NCBI GenBank assembly: GCA_944989445.1
Contig: CALYLW010000136.1
Location: 1,355,413 to 1,419,412, forward strand
Source of the DNA: Ampullaceana balthica
Lineage: Eukaryota > Mollusca > Gastropoda > Lymnaeidae
DNA: 64,000 nucleotides
Direction of reading: 5' to 3'
A program made the position numbers and the translations under genes. Shown here in pieces: positions 22,960 to 34,015 of the stretch. The notes below the pieces were generated by a model, which was not told the DNA's origin, ran no database searches, and worked only from the letters and a program-made list of their open reading frames with translations. Within the stretch, counting starts at the first letter, position 1. Each line of letters begins with the position of its first letter.

Positions 22960-25573
22960 CAGTGGAGTCACTAGGGGGGGGGCGAGGGGGGGCGGGTCGC
23001 CCCGGGTGACACCCATCAGGGGGGTGACACCCGAGCCTAAAATTTTACTGTGTACGATTTTATGTAAGAAAAAAAATGAAGACACATTTTTTTCATCTAG
23101 AAAGAAATTAAGAAATACAAAGAAATACGTTAAACGCGAAAACTTTTATTTAAAAATATCAGTTAACTTACAATAATAAAACAGTCCCAACACACAAACA
23201 ACATTAAAACAAATTAGGAAAAAAAAGAAAAGAAACGTCGCAGATGAGAGATCTTTAAAAAAGATCACCCCCATTAATTTCTTTAAAAAAGGGCTGGACA
23301 TGAAAGAGGCAGTGCCTTATGTTTTAAAAGATATACAGCTATTTGGGCTTTGACACACCGACACGATGGACGTATCCCACCTCACGACTCCCCCCACCAC
23401 AGTGGGGTGTGGGGTGGGGGATAAGATTTTTACCCCCCCCCCAAAAAAAAATATCAAAAGATGGGGTTTTTTTTGTTGATGTTTTTTATAGACGAAAATT
23501 ATGAATTCAATGTCTTTGAGTTAATATTTTGTTATATATATTTTTATTAAAAGCGTGATATGCATGTTTATATAAAGGTAGTCCCCCTGTTACGACGGTC
23601 CCATCCCGACTTAAGCTTTTTCGTAGTTACGAACGCTCCCCCATAAAGAATAATTTTACGCGTTATTCCATATTTTAAAAAAAAATTTTTAAAGCTTTTT
23701 TTTTCAGTGGGTAAACAATTGTTTTCTCTATTTGAAATAAAAATTTATTGAAAAATATGTATTATTATTATTTGAACTTTCGTTTTCGAATTTTTCTCAT
23801 GGTGAAGTTATCAATCAAGTCAATAAAGCTAAGAAAGCTTACAAGTAAGTTCCTTTTCAATGCTCATTAGAAAGAGCATATTCAGTCTTTGTTGTCCCAT
23901 GCAAATTCTAACTCATTTTATATTCTTTTCAACTTTGAAAAGGATTGCTCTCAGTTGCAGTTTGATGTCATCATTGACAGATAGGTGAGAAGTGCGATGT
24001 GTACTTTTGTAAAGAGCTGTGTGAAATTTAGCTCATTCAAAAGCAGCAAAATGTTTAGCTCTGTGCACGTGTTTTGAGTTTGGCATTGGGTACTTCATTT
24101 TCCTTACCCTGGGCCTGGACAATAACTTTTTTAAAGAGTTTTGAAAATTGGACTAATTCTGAAGGTAAGCAGTCTTCGAAATCACCTGAATATTCTTCCA
24201 TTATCTTGGCTGCTGCCCATCGGATGGCGAAGCTGAGCTCAGATAGGTTTGTAAGAAAGCCAAATTTCACATGGATGTCTTTATATGGGCCTAACCGATG
24301 TTGTGGGGCTCAAGAAAGTTTGTCAATGATTACCAGAAATACCTCAACCTTGAAACTTTTGTCTCGGGGAGAATACTATTTTGGTGATGTCCCTTTATCA
24401 AAGAGACGCCCCTTTTTATCTCTTTTTTTGTTGAAAGCATTGAAGATTGTTCATACTATTTCACCACGGATTTGTCCTTTCCTTTGTCTTCATAGGAATC
24501 AAATTAAGAATGCTGTCTTTTAACAAACTCAATGAGAGACTTCCTTTCTAAAATTGTTTCCCGAATTTCAAGTAAAATAGCGACTTCCAGTTGTTCAAGT
24601 TCCTTTAGAAATCCTTCTGCTTCAAGTAGACAGTCACGTGGCTGATTTTCGTTTGTTGCTAATTCTTCCAAAGCTGCGATATTTGCATGGTATAAGTTAT
24701 TAACAGACCTTACTGCATCATGTCAGGCTTACCATCTTGTGTCACACAAGGCTTTGTTAACATGTATCAATTTCATGTGTTTTTAAAGTACCTGTCAACG
24801 ATGAGTAGATGCAACAACCCGGGTATAAAGATTTTGCAGAAGACAAAAAATCTGACTGCATCAGGACAACCTGCTGCACTTTTCCCAACCAAATTAAGGG
24901 AATTAGCTGTGCACGGCACATAATGAGCAACACTGCACTTCTCACGAAGAATAGCCTGGTTTCCGTTATACTTCCTACTCATATTTGCAGCATTGCCGTA
25001 TGAATGTCCAAGGCATTTTCAGGGATTCATACAAACATTTGCCTGCATCTTTATTATACACTATAATAAGTTTGGAGTACCTTAAATTATTGATGGCTCC
25101 TGGCTTTAGCCCGTTCAGCACCTACCTTTTAATCCGTAATAGGGCGTCGGGGTCACGCATCGGTGACGAAGTGTAACGAGGGGGTGGGGTTAAAAATGTG
25201 ACGTCACATAAAAAACGCGCAACTTTAAATAAAATTTCCACTTAAATATTTGATTGTGTACCATTTATTTAATGACGTTTTCGATGGCTTAACGCGTGTT
25301 ACGACATCAGAGCGCAGACTAACCCTAAATATATAGTTAAATGTTTTTTTTTGCACCATGCTATTTTTTATTTAGAAAATAAGGGGGTGGGTGTCAAAGC
25401 TTTGTGATGTCATATCGTGAAGAGGGGGTGGGGGTCTAAGTAAGAAGCTGGGGGATGGTGCGTTAAAAATCGGCATCCTCGCGTGACGTCATTTATGGAC
25501 GGCCCTTTCAGTCATGAAGGGGTGACACCATGAGCTACCGCCCCGGGTGACACCAACCCTAGTGACGCCTCTG
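22960..25573 (-). mobile_element. Complete hAT transposon (ZMYM1-like), 2614 bp
   Basis: A perfect 8-bp duplication, GTAATCGG, occurs at 22952-22959 and 25574-25581. The ends are CAGTGGAGTCACTAGGG on the left and, in reverse complement, CAGAGGCGTCACTAGGG on the right. Minus-strand remains of the transposase include LSELSFAIRWAAAKIMEEYS (24270-24170) and HYVPCTANSLNLVGK (about 24920-24870). Stops and frameshifts make it inactive. It is younger than the Mutator-like element that contains it. The copy at 1-2664 belongs to the same family. Confidence 0.9.
24055..24982 (-). pseudogene. hAT transposase remains (ZMYM1-like)
   Basis: Minus-strand fragments in different frames: LSELSFAIRWAAAKIMEEYS near 24200, and SRKYNGNQAILREKC with HYVPCTANSLNLVGK near 24900. 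The order along the minus strand (LNLVG block first, AAAKIMEE block later) is that of ZMYM1-like proteins. The frame is broken many times. Confidence 0.65.
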
Positions 25574-26787
25574 GTAATCGGGCAATGAAAAAGACAATGT
25601 GGTCAATTAGTCCTTTATAAAGGTACCTACATTATCTCTGCCCTTTATTTACCTTCGCGATAACACTCGCCAGCACACAGGATCCTGTGGTCGTCACTTA
25701 GTCTAGCCTTCTTAACATGTCATTATGTAACCCCCGGACAGTTCGACCACATAAAGTTTATACTAGGGGGCTGTCAATGTTGTTGAAAAAGGCTGCCATG
25801 GTACCCGTTTAAGCGCCGGATTATTTTCGCCGTTATGACCGCTTTACAATTTAATCTAGCCACCATCCATGCACCTCATTTTATACAGTAGCCAACGGCA
25901 TGCTTCCAATAACATATTACTGTGAACTATATACTTTTATTCCTGCTGTTAATGCATTCATCATACTCATAAACTAAAACTACGGTGAATTGAACATTCA
26001 AACAGAATGTCAATAACAATGACGTAACTTTCAGTCAAGTCATACGGGCCCAGCAGCTTGGGATTTTAACTATTCAGATTTATTAACTTTAGACAACTTA
26101 GTATGTCTTTTTCAAATCAGTTTTTCTGCTAGGGATGTCTACATGTGTTAACGAACACAAGAACCAGAAGTGAATTCCAAGGGCCCGGGTTTGTAAGGAA
26201 AAAAATTAAGAAAAACATTTTCATTTTTTTTTACAGTGAACATCTTTGAAAGCCTGAAATATATATATATATATGACCCAATAAAGGTCCTTTTTAAGTA
26301 TGTTTGGGATAGGACTGGAGGTAGGAGTGACCTGTAAGTTAAAGTGTGATGTATACCTAGTGTTTTGGCGAGTGTCATGGGAAAGGTAAATATGCTACTG
26401 GGAGTTGGGGCAGAGAAAATGTGGGTATCTTTACAAAGGACTATCTAACCACATGCTACTTTTATTGTCCCATTACATCGTGGCTTTGATTGGGGGTGGG
26501 GGAAGAGAGATTAAGACAAGTCTACCGAGACCAGGGACTGTGTGTTGGCAGGCACATAATGGTATGTTACAGAGACCAGACTACAGGACAACGTGTGCTG
26601 TTGAGGGTTATTGAAAATGTGTGTGTAAAGAGAATGTACGTACCTTTTTCTGACCACATGGCCTTTTTATTGTCTGATTACATCGGATTGGGGTAGGGTG
26701 TTGTGGAGTTAGATTGGCTTGGAACGACTTTTCTACAGTCGCGTTTAGAGGGATTATAAAAGAGGAACATTAGTTGCTCAACTTTAG

Positions 26788-27063
26788 TTGCTCAGAAATT
26801 ACGTATGTTATAACGTAAAAATGGAAACTACTGTGGAATATGGATTGACGAAACGAGGGGAAACATCCTTGATTCTTGCTAACTATGAAAACTGGTTTCA
26901 TAAGATGAACAAAAAAAAAGAAATGCTATGGACCATGGAGGTGTTGCAAGTTTACGTCGTTGAAGTGCCACGCCAGATTAAAGACGTTGGATCATTACAA
27001 ACATACACCCGCATCAACGCCTTGACCTACCTGAGGGGAATGGCACATTTATCTCAATCTTGA
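26788..27063 (+). pseudogene. FLYWCH-like zinc-finger fragment of the Mutator-like element
   Basis: The frame reads VEYGLTKRGETSLILANYE, then NWFHKMNKKKEMLWTMEV. The pattern G-x-x-x-L-x-x-x-x-Y with F-x-x-x...W resembles the first half of a FLYWCH finger, but the cysteine and histidine ligands are absent or shifted. A short unrelated C-terminus follows. I take it as a remnant of the element's transposase; a diverged host gene is less likely given the long inverted repeats around it. Confidence 0.4.
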
Positions 27064-27464
27064 ATTCGCAATGTTTGTCAACTGTTTGTAAGTGTATATA
27101 CTTTTTTCAATTGTCCTATTATAAAATAAATGTTAAAAATAATATTTCATATTTCATACTGTTTTAATAAATATTAAACTATATTATTTTTTACATTGTA
27201 CTATTATAAATTAAACGTTAAAAATAACGAATTTATACTATTTTTAATATTTTTAGAGATAATAAATAATAGTATTAAACTATATTAATTTTTTCAATCC
27301 TACTATAATAAAACAAACGTTAAAAATAAGTATTTCATACTGTTTCCAATTCGAAATAGATAATAATGTTGAAATATTCATTTTTATACCGAAAATATAT
27401 TTAAAACATAAATAAATACAATAATAACAAAGAATAAATAACACCATTTAACGCCCTAGAAAGG

Positions 27465-27682
27465 AAAGGGTCGAAAACACCCTGTGGTCGAAACGTCCCA
27501 TGGTCGAACTGTCCGGGGTCGAATCGCCCGGGGTCGAATCGTCCGTGGTCGAACCGTCCGTGGTCGAACCGTCCGTGGTCGAACCGACCGGGGTTGAAAC
27601 ATCATGGGGTCGAAACGTACTGTGGTCGAACTGGCAGGGTCGAACCGTCCGGGGATCGAATCGTCCGGGGTCGAAGTGTCCG
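27465..27682 (-). repeat. Right terminal inverted repeat with 15-bp iterations
   Basis: Iterated GTGGTCGAACCGTCC units, inverted relative to 22434-22650, ending GTCGAAGTGTCCG at 27682. It defines the right edge of the long-TIR element. Confidence 0.85.
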
Positions 27683-27699
27683 TAATTCATTTGTGTTAT

Positions 27700-28276
27700 A
27701 TGATAATTTATTAACAGTGGAATAAACTCATGTTAATATTGTAGTTGCCCCATTCTCAGTTTTGCATTCAGCTCATAAATTTAAGATTGAAAACATTAAA
27801 TACATGCTTATTATTTATTTTTTGTGTGGGAGGGGTGGCGGGCAGGGTGGGGGGTAAGCGATTGCGTAAGTTAAAGCCTAGTACTCTGATGGGATTCCCT
27901 CTCTTAGGCAGGAAAAGGTCGAAATTATTTTCTGGGTTATCGAGTATGTGCAATTGGTCATCTTAAGCGTCTACCTCAGAGTGTACACTAGGGGAACATA
28001 ACAGGCCTTCACCTTTGCGGGCCCACCCTTACCTACAACAACACCCAATGTTATGACATAACACGCTCCAAACTTTTCCCTTCACCAGGAAGTAAGATCT
28101 CAGATTGCATCTCTGAACTAAACTAACATGACGTCTCGTGTGTTTACGACCTGAAACATGTCATCAGGAAGATTATGCCCGAGTGTATGTTTAACGACCT
28201 TTTGTGTCTCCAGGTGGAAATTTACGACCATATGTGTGCAAACCTGAGTGGGTACATGCAACTAGGACGCACAGTT
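27700..28276. other. Intergenic, no gene seen
   Basis: Short ORFs only (for example 27745-27966) with no recognisable domain and no splice context. Confidence 0.4.
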
Positions 28277-28284
28277 GTTTAGGG

Positions 28285-28470
28285 CAGTGTTTCTCAAACT
28301 TTTTGGTATGGCGGATTGGCAGGAATTTTTTCCATTGCACCAGGGACCGGTGCACTATTTTCCCAGCACTGACAATTTTTTTGGTCCTTTTTTTTAGAAC
28401 ATCTGCGGACCGGCAGCGGATGGCCCACGGACCGGCACCGGTCCGCGGACCACCACTTTGAGAAGCGCTG
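28285..28470. mobile_element. 186-bp hAT MITE (CAGTGTTTCTCAAAC ends)
   Basis: Left end CAGTGTTTCTCAAACTTTT; right end in reverse complement CAGCGCTTCTCAAAGTGGT. Flanks GTTTAGGG (28277-28284) and GTTTATGG (28471-28478) match 7 of 8. Internal GGACCGGCACCGG blocks are the kind found in Charlie-like hAT ends across animals. Confidence 0.85.
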
Positions 28471-28779
28471 GTTTATGGTACTATTTGGGGAAATTCGAAT
28501 TGCGGCACGGCATACCGACATACGCGAGGAGGTCAATAAATATAACGACAAGCATGACGGGGAACAACTCGTTACTAAGAATAAAAATATTTGTACATTC
28601 TGCAATACAGCAGAAATTAGGTTGTCGCAAATAATAATAATATTTTTAAAACTAATTAATGAAAATAATAAGATTAACTTTTTTTTAAACACAAAATCAT
28701 AATTAAAATCGTTAAAAATGCAATAGAAGAACATATAAGAATATTGTAGACCTAAACTAAATATTCAAAAGTAAAAATG

Positions 28780-28845
28780 GGTTTTCTTATCTTATGTTCC
28801 TATATTTTACAGCCACTCCTTCTGTACAAAGATAATTACGTCCTA
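28780..28845 (-). mobile_element. LINE 3' tail fragment
   Basis: Reads TTCTTATCTTATG, then CACTCCTTCTGTACA and GATAATTACGTCC, the reverse complement of the LINE 3' UTR and tail at 6205-6265. No coding part remains. Confidence 0.6.
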
Positions 28846-29160
28846 TGTTTAAAGTTAACAACTATCCTATGAAAAAAAACCCACTGTAATAAGTATTTCC
28901 TGAATTATCTTTTGCTCAAATTTAAAATTTATTCTCATTAATTCATTTAAAATATAATCTGGAATGATTATTGACTCAAACGGAAAATTTGAATTAAAAA
29001 AAATGTGCGAGTTAAAGATGCTATTTTTAGCCATTAGATTATTCAGATTTTAGATTAGAGTGCAATTTAGTGGGGGTATTTTTCACGCTAGCTCTCACAC
29101 TTAAAACCAAGACACCACTACAGGTAAATTACACTCAAGTTTATTATTGATAATTACAAG

Positions 29161-29314
29161 CAATGTTCAATTTAAACTGCACGGTCGCATATATCTGACC
29201 CTCACCGTGCACCAGTTTAGAATTACCGCGCAGCAAATTTTGTAAAATATTGTATAAAAAATGGATGCCATACAACTTGGCACACGGACTAACGAACCTT
29301 AGGAGGGACATTTG
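29161..29314. mobile_element. Decayed copy of the CAATGTTCC MITE
   Basis: CAATGTTCAATTTAAACTGC at the left and CCTTAGGAGGGACATTTG at the right. The middle matches 12342-12519, including ATTACCGCGCAGCAAATTTTG. About 154 bp, shortened and diverged. Confidence 0.6.
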
Positions 29315-29329
29315 TTACGAAATGTCGTC

Positions 29330-30265
29330 TTGTCAAATGTCTATATTGGCTGGCCTTGGGTTAAATCGTTAATTTATTTATCGTACGCTGAAGACGGATA
29401 AGAGAATTGTAAAGCCATAAATTGTTAACAGGATATTGTCACCCGCGAAAAAAATGCCACTCTTCGAACTCTTCGCCAACGGGTACTGGGAATACATAGT
29501 GGCTTTATCAGACGGAATTCTTTGTTTTAATGGCTATTTCCAAGAAAGGGATATAATATTTGTTTTCGGGGAATGGGGGGGGGGCGGTTGGGGCAGCTTC
29601 AACATTGTGACGGAATGTTTTGTTTATTACCCGCCACTAGCAAAGTGAAGGCATTCGTGCTCAACACCTAACGGTGCAGGAGTGCTACAGCTGTAGAGGT
29701 ACAGAGCATTTCATATTGTCGAGCTCTGTGTCCGAGTTATGCACGAGAGCCATGCAAATCGTCCTAAACAGAGTGTCACGTGATCTTGCAGGGATTAAGT
29801 GAACCATCTTACACGGTTAGGTCTCTCATTGGGATTTCCGTTTAACAGCCGTAAGGTTCTATTGTGGCCATTATAACTAATGTCTAAATTAATAAGAAAA
29901 TATTTATTTCATTCTAAAATATAAAAAAAATATTCGTATGTTTGCTTTCAACCCTTGTGTCTTTTATTTCTCTATAATTGGTTTATTTTTACAATAATCC
30001 TATAATCTTCTGTAACATAAAGGAAGAAAATAAATCACACAATTATTTATAAAATTAAATTGATTATATGGATTCTTATTGTTTATGGAAATATTGTAAC
30101 TTTCCAGGTCGCTGTCAAACGTATCACTAAGAGCTGAACTTTCTCAGTATTGAAAATTCCAGAGTATCGCTCATCTAACTCAAACAGACGGGAGTAGCCT
30201 GTTAACTTAGTCATTCTCGAAAGTGAAGTAAAAGACTTTATTGGGACTGTTAGGAGATAGAGACA
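29330..30265. other. 5' flank of copy B
   Basis: No gene or repeat is recognised. A 70-codon ORF at 29436-29648 has no domain or splice context. No TATA box as clear as those of X and C is seen before the ATG at 30266. Confidence 0.4.
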
Positions 30266-30323
30266 ATGGCACAGCGGATTTACAGTTCGAGTCTTTTGGC
30301 CATGTACTTGATCGCTATAACCT
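30266..30323 (+). CDS. Copy B signal-peptide exon
   Basis: ATG is followed by AQRIYSSSLLAMYLIAIT and the GTAAGT donor in phase 1 with a leftover T, exactly the phase of the copy C signal exon. A positive residue precedes a hydrophobic core of about 10 residues. The sequence differs from the MFRR-type signal of X and C. Confidence 0.8.
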
Positions 30324-30717
30324 GTAAGTTTATTATAACTTTACGATTGGCAGTAAGGTTAGCATAAAAGTTTGCATTAAAAATTGCATTAAGATTAACA
30401 ACTAGTCCCTATGAGTTTATTGACATGACGTATTATGATTTCAATTCGTCTTTAACATTTAAAATGATTTTTCTGTTGACTGCCCCTTAAGATTATGAAA
30501 ATAATTTTATGGAATCTATATGAAATCAATCTTAAACTATATCTTATGGAGTCACTGCTTTTTTAATATCGAAATTGATTTGGTTACCAATGTTTACATT
30601 TACTTGAAAATTTCGGAAAATATATTAATTTCAATAAAGTATATTTTAAAAAAATGTATTTCCAACAAAACAATTACTAATTAATTTACACTATGACCAA
30701 TTGTATTCCTTAAACAG

Positions 30718-31050
30718 ATGGCCAACTGTTTCAACCCCAAGTTCGCATCGGAGGCACGAGTGGGACGCTGGTCACCAACGGCAGCACCTACTCTGCAACA
30801 GCTCCACTCAACACCAACATCAACTCATTAAACATCACATGCGGACTGAGCACGACTAGCATCGGCATCAGTCGCGTCAACCTGACCTGTCCGTTGGACG
30901 CTGACCGGTCGCTGAAGTTTTCAAGTCTCGGCTCATACGGAAACTTTCTGGTCAGACTTCTTGGAACCGGACAGGTGTGGTGTGAATGTTCAGTGACCAA
31001 CACTAATGGTTTCGTTGTTGGAAGGACATCGTTTTATCTTAATCTCACAG
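30718..31050 (+). CDS. Copy B exon Ig-a
   Basis: The acceptor is TTAAACAG and the donor GTTTGT; 333 bp, phase 1. It reads GQLFQPQVRIGGTSGTLV, then INSLNITCGLSTTS, SRVNLTCPLD, GQVWCECSVTNTNG and VGRTSFYLNLT. The three cysteine positions (B strand, C strand, and a C-x-C in the F strand) match exon I. Several N-x-S/T sites suggest glycosylation. Copy C has the counterpart at 45573-45908, strongly diverged in the middle. Confidence 0.85.
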
Positions 31051-31206
31051 GTTTGTTTACGGATTTTTTATTTAAAAAAAAACAAAAAAATATGTGTAAT
31101 AATATTTTCCAAAATGTATTTGATTATATAAATATGATCGACTATTGCCTTATTCTTCTACATAATTGTGTTTATAAACTTTATTGTTAACATTTTTTTT
31201 TCGTAG

Positions 31207-31527
31207 TCGTTCCATACGTGCCGAGGTTCAAACCGTTTGTATGGACTGGGAATCTGACACTGGCTGATGGAGATACTCTCAACATCGACTTGGGACTTCT
31301 CAAGAACACGACCGTTACAATGTCTTGGGTCGTGGAAGACGGCTACCCGCAAGTGACAAACATTTATCTGAAATGCGATAACCAAATCAGTCTTTCTGAT
31401 AAGGGCAACATAGCTTCTTACCACTTTAATAATGTCAAGGCCTGGGACGGCACTCGGTGCGTTTGCAGCGCTGCTCATGTTACTGGACGCTACAAATTAA
31501 CGTCCAGCTTCATCTTTAATGTTACGG
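31207..31527 (+). CDS. Copy B exon Ig-b
   Basis: The acceptor is TTTTCGTAG and the donor GTAAAT; 321 bp, phase 1. It reads VPYVPRFKPFVWTGNL, then TLNIDLGLLKNTTVTMSWVV, EDGYPQVTNIYLKC, and GTRCVCSAAHVTGRY, ending SSFIFNVT. The C-x-C F strand and the R-Y/T-x-S-x-F ending match the neighbouring Ig-like exons. The copy C counterpart (46423-46749) shares VPYVPR/LPYVPR, DGYPxV and the GRY ending. Confidence 0.85.
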
Positions 31528-31761
31528 GTAAATTCAGTTCAATTTAAACAATTTCTCACTTTCATTTAATGGTTCTTACGTTTGCCACAGGAGGCCATCT
31601 AAATGAAAAAATGCGTGGGACTTTCTTATAATTTTATTTCTCACTCAAGTCTTTTTAAAAATGTATGTTAATGCATTTTATAGTGACGTAGGCCAGCATA
31701 TCTTTAAAAGAAATATTACTCTCTAAGTCATTCGAAACTAAAAGATTTAAGGATCTAATAT

Positions 31762-31868
<107 letters not shown>

Positions 31869-32059
31869 CCTTTATTATTGATATGTTGGATCAGTGTCAA
31901 TACACCTTTGAGAAACGTGTCAGCACTTGCTAAAAGTATAACGTTAAAAAAATGATTGCTTTTTTAAAAAGTAATAATATATCATACTGACAGTGTAGGT
32001 GTATTTTGAAGGGATTAAGGCTTTAGTAACACAATATTTACAAAGATAGTTTGCGCATC

Positions 32060-32760
32060 TGTTGGTTCGCGAAATTTTTTATAAACTATAGATAATCACC
32101 TAGACAAACATAATGTAACATGTCCCCATTAACACTGTCTTAGGTAAAAACAGCTCACTTGAAACACAATGGGAAATCGGTCTAATAAACGAATTATCAA
32201 AAGGTTTAGAAAACAATAATAAAAAAGATACAACACCACTTCACTTCTTAAAAGCAATTGTCGAGTTCACTATTTCTTTTAATTCTTTGGCATCTCTGGT
32301 CTCATACATGAGTTCATCCAACATTTTCTATAATGTCTATAGGATACAAACGGTAATAATTAATGAATGTTAATCACCAACAATTATGGGCATTACATAA
32401 ATTCCAGAAGAGGAACTGTCCTGTGCCCCCTACTCTACCCAATTTATGTAGGTGTTTTACCCGTCAGCATCGCATTAAATAAAAAAGGTAGGTTATTTGC
32501 TGATGATTGAATAAGCTATGAAACAATTTAGTCAGAACAAGATAGCTAAATCTTAAGGACAACTTCCATGAATTGTAAAAAGGGAAACTAATTAAACTAC
32601 GCCTTTCCATACAGGCAAGTGTCAATTGTTACAATATTAAAGACAAGGGTACACGTATATTCAAACTATTTCATTCATGTAAAAAAGCAAGTCAAAAACA
32701 AATTAGCAAAATGCTCAAGAGTATTAATAAATGGGTAATTATCATGGTATCCCCATGCAC
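32060..32760 (+). pseudogene. LINE relic in copy B (orthologous to those in A and C)
   Basis: Reads NHLDKHNVTCPH near 32093 and ends at TGGTATCCCCATGC (32755), which corresponds to the WNPHV codons of the LINE. It aligns with 11220-11900 in copy A and 56100-56350 in copy C. Heavy decay. Confidence 0.65.
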
Positions 32761-32799
32761 AACTTTGCACATAGACTCGTGTCACATAACAATGCATCG

Positions 32800-33160
32800 T
32801 ATCAACATTTCAGATCGATCCAACGTATCAAATAAATGAATTTTAAGTTTATCTCTATATAACCATATGTAGCGGCGTGCTTTTGTATACATTTTACGTG
32901 TCACGTTGTGTTCAGTCCAGCGATCGGTGACCAGACCGCCCCCGTCCCCCGTTTTAGAGCAAAAGGGAGTTAAGGCAGTTTCAGTCTGTAAATGTTTGTC
33001 GCGTTAGAACAGGATCGATACATTTTAGTTTTATCTCATATATAAGGGATTTATAGTAAAAAAAACGTTGTTTTTACGGGGTTGTTTAATTTTTGACTTT
33101 TATTTTTCCGCGGATGGGCGGGCTGGGTACAACGACGAGACGGTGAAGTTAATATAGAGG
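32800..33160. repeat. Member of the dispersed TATAAGGGATTTA repeat family
   Basis: Contains ATTTCAGATCGATC, AAATGAATTTTAAGTTTATC and TATATAAGGGATTTATAG, shared with 10.6-11.1 kb and 50.6-50.9 kb. No coding capacity seen. Confidence 0.6.
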
Positions 33161-33431
33161 ATTTAAAAAAGCTCCTCACACCCAACGTCTTAATTTTAAT
33201 GAATAGTTTGTAAAACGAAGTCTTGCCAGTTTTCTGAAAAGAAATGGAAACCAAAAGTAACCCAAACCGGGTGATAACCATTAAATAAACGGTGAACAAA
33301 TTAGACCAATAATCATTTAATCCGTACACAACAATATTGAAGTTACTGTAGACCTATAGTCTATAGCCCTTACAAAGAATTTTACCTGATAACCTAACTA
33401 AACTAACCATGTTTGATTCTCTATCTGGCAG

Positions 33432-33754
33432 CTCCCTTAACAGTCGAGTGGAATGGAAATGTCGTTATAGATGGCAGCAAGTTTTACGTTCCCGCTAGAA
33501 TGTCAATCCGAGGAACTAAAGAAATTCGAGAAGTATTTTATTGCTCAGGTCGAGGCCGGATCACAAGAATTGAGTTCTCTTGCAAAATACCGGGAGTCTT
33601 GTGGCCTGTGTCTGACAGTGCGTCTGGCTCAAGTGAGAGTTTTGAACTGACCACAAATACCGTGGATAAATGGATAACGTGTACCTGTAACGCCTCCTAT
33701 TGGTTTGCTGGAAGCAGAACCGAAACCGTATCGTTCCAGATTAGCTCGCAAAGG
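33432..33754 (+). CDS. Copy B exon I: Ig-like domain c, with an extra base at the donor
   Basis: The acceptor is TCTGGCAG. The frame is open: PLTVEWNGNVVIDGSKF, EIREVFYCSGRGR, RIEFSCKIPG, WITCTCNASYWFAGSRTE, VSFQISSQ. It ends CAAAG|GTAAAC, giving 323 bp instead of 321 or 322 as phase requires. Copies A and C have CAAG|GTAAAC. The added A makes the junction with the TM exon out of frame. I counted the end from the GTAAAC donor; the sequence around 33750-33755 deserves read-level checking. Confidence 0.75.
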
Positions 33755-34015
33755 TAAACAATTTCATTGTAAACAGCGGTGTTCGGAAGTGGCTCTACTT
33801 ACAACTGTTGCTACATTTTATTTTAACATATTTAGTGTCACAGACCCAATGCACATTTTTTATTGCGCCGTGCGTGAACTTTGCACAGATGTTAATGTTC
33901 AACACCTTTTACAACGCAAATTTATACAATCAGTATTTTTAATTTCCGAAGAACAAAAGAAAAATAAATATACAAAAATCAATCACGCCTGTAGTGTTTT
34001 GCAGCGTCTTAATTT

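Larger units (their letters stand above)
22434..27682. mobile_element. 5.2-kb long-TIR DNA transposon, Mutator-like candidate
   Basis: The two ends are inverted copies. Both start CGGACACTTCGACCCCGGA when read inward, continue as iterated 15-mers (TTCGACCACGGACGG type) for about 220 bp, and remain inverted for a further ~150 bp (22650-22800 against 27300-27470). A reading frame with a FLYWCH-like zinc finger lies inside at 26788-27063, and a complete hAT is nested at 22960-25573. I see no clear target duplication at the ends (flanks TTGGTGGT and TAATTCAT). FLYWCH domains occur in animal Mutator-like transposases, hence the class guess. A 30-bp stretch of the terminal motif recurs at 25728-25755. 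Confidence 0.6.

Noticed and set aside
28475..28702. 75-codon ORF (REEVNKYNDKHDGEQLV region)
   Set aside because: No domain, splice sites or paralogue; I cannot separate it from chance.
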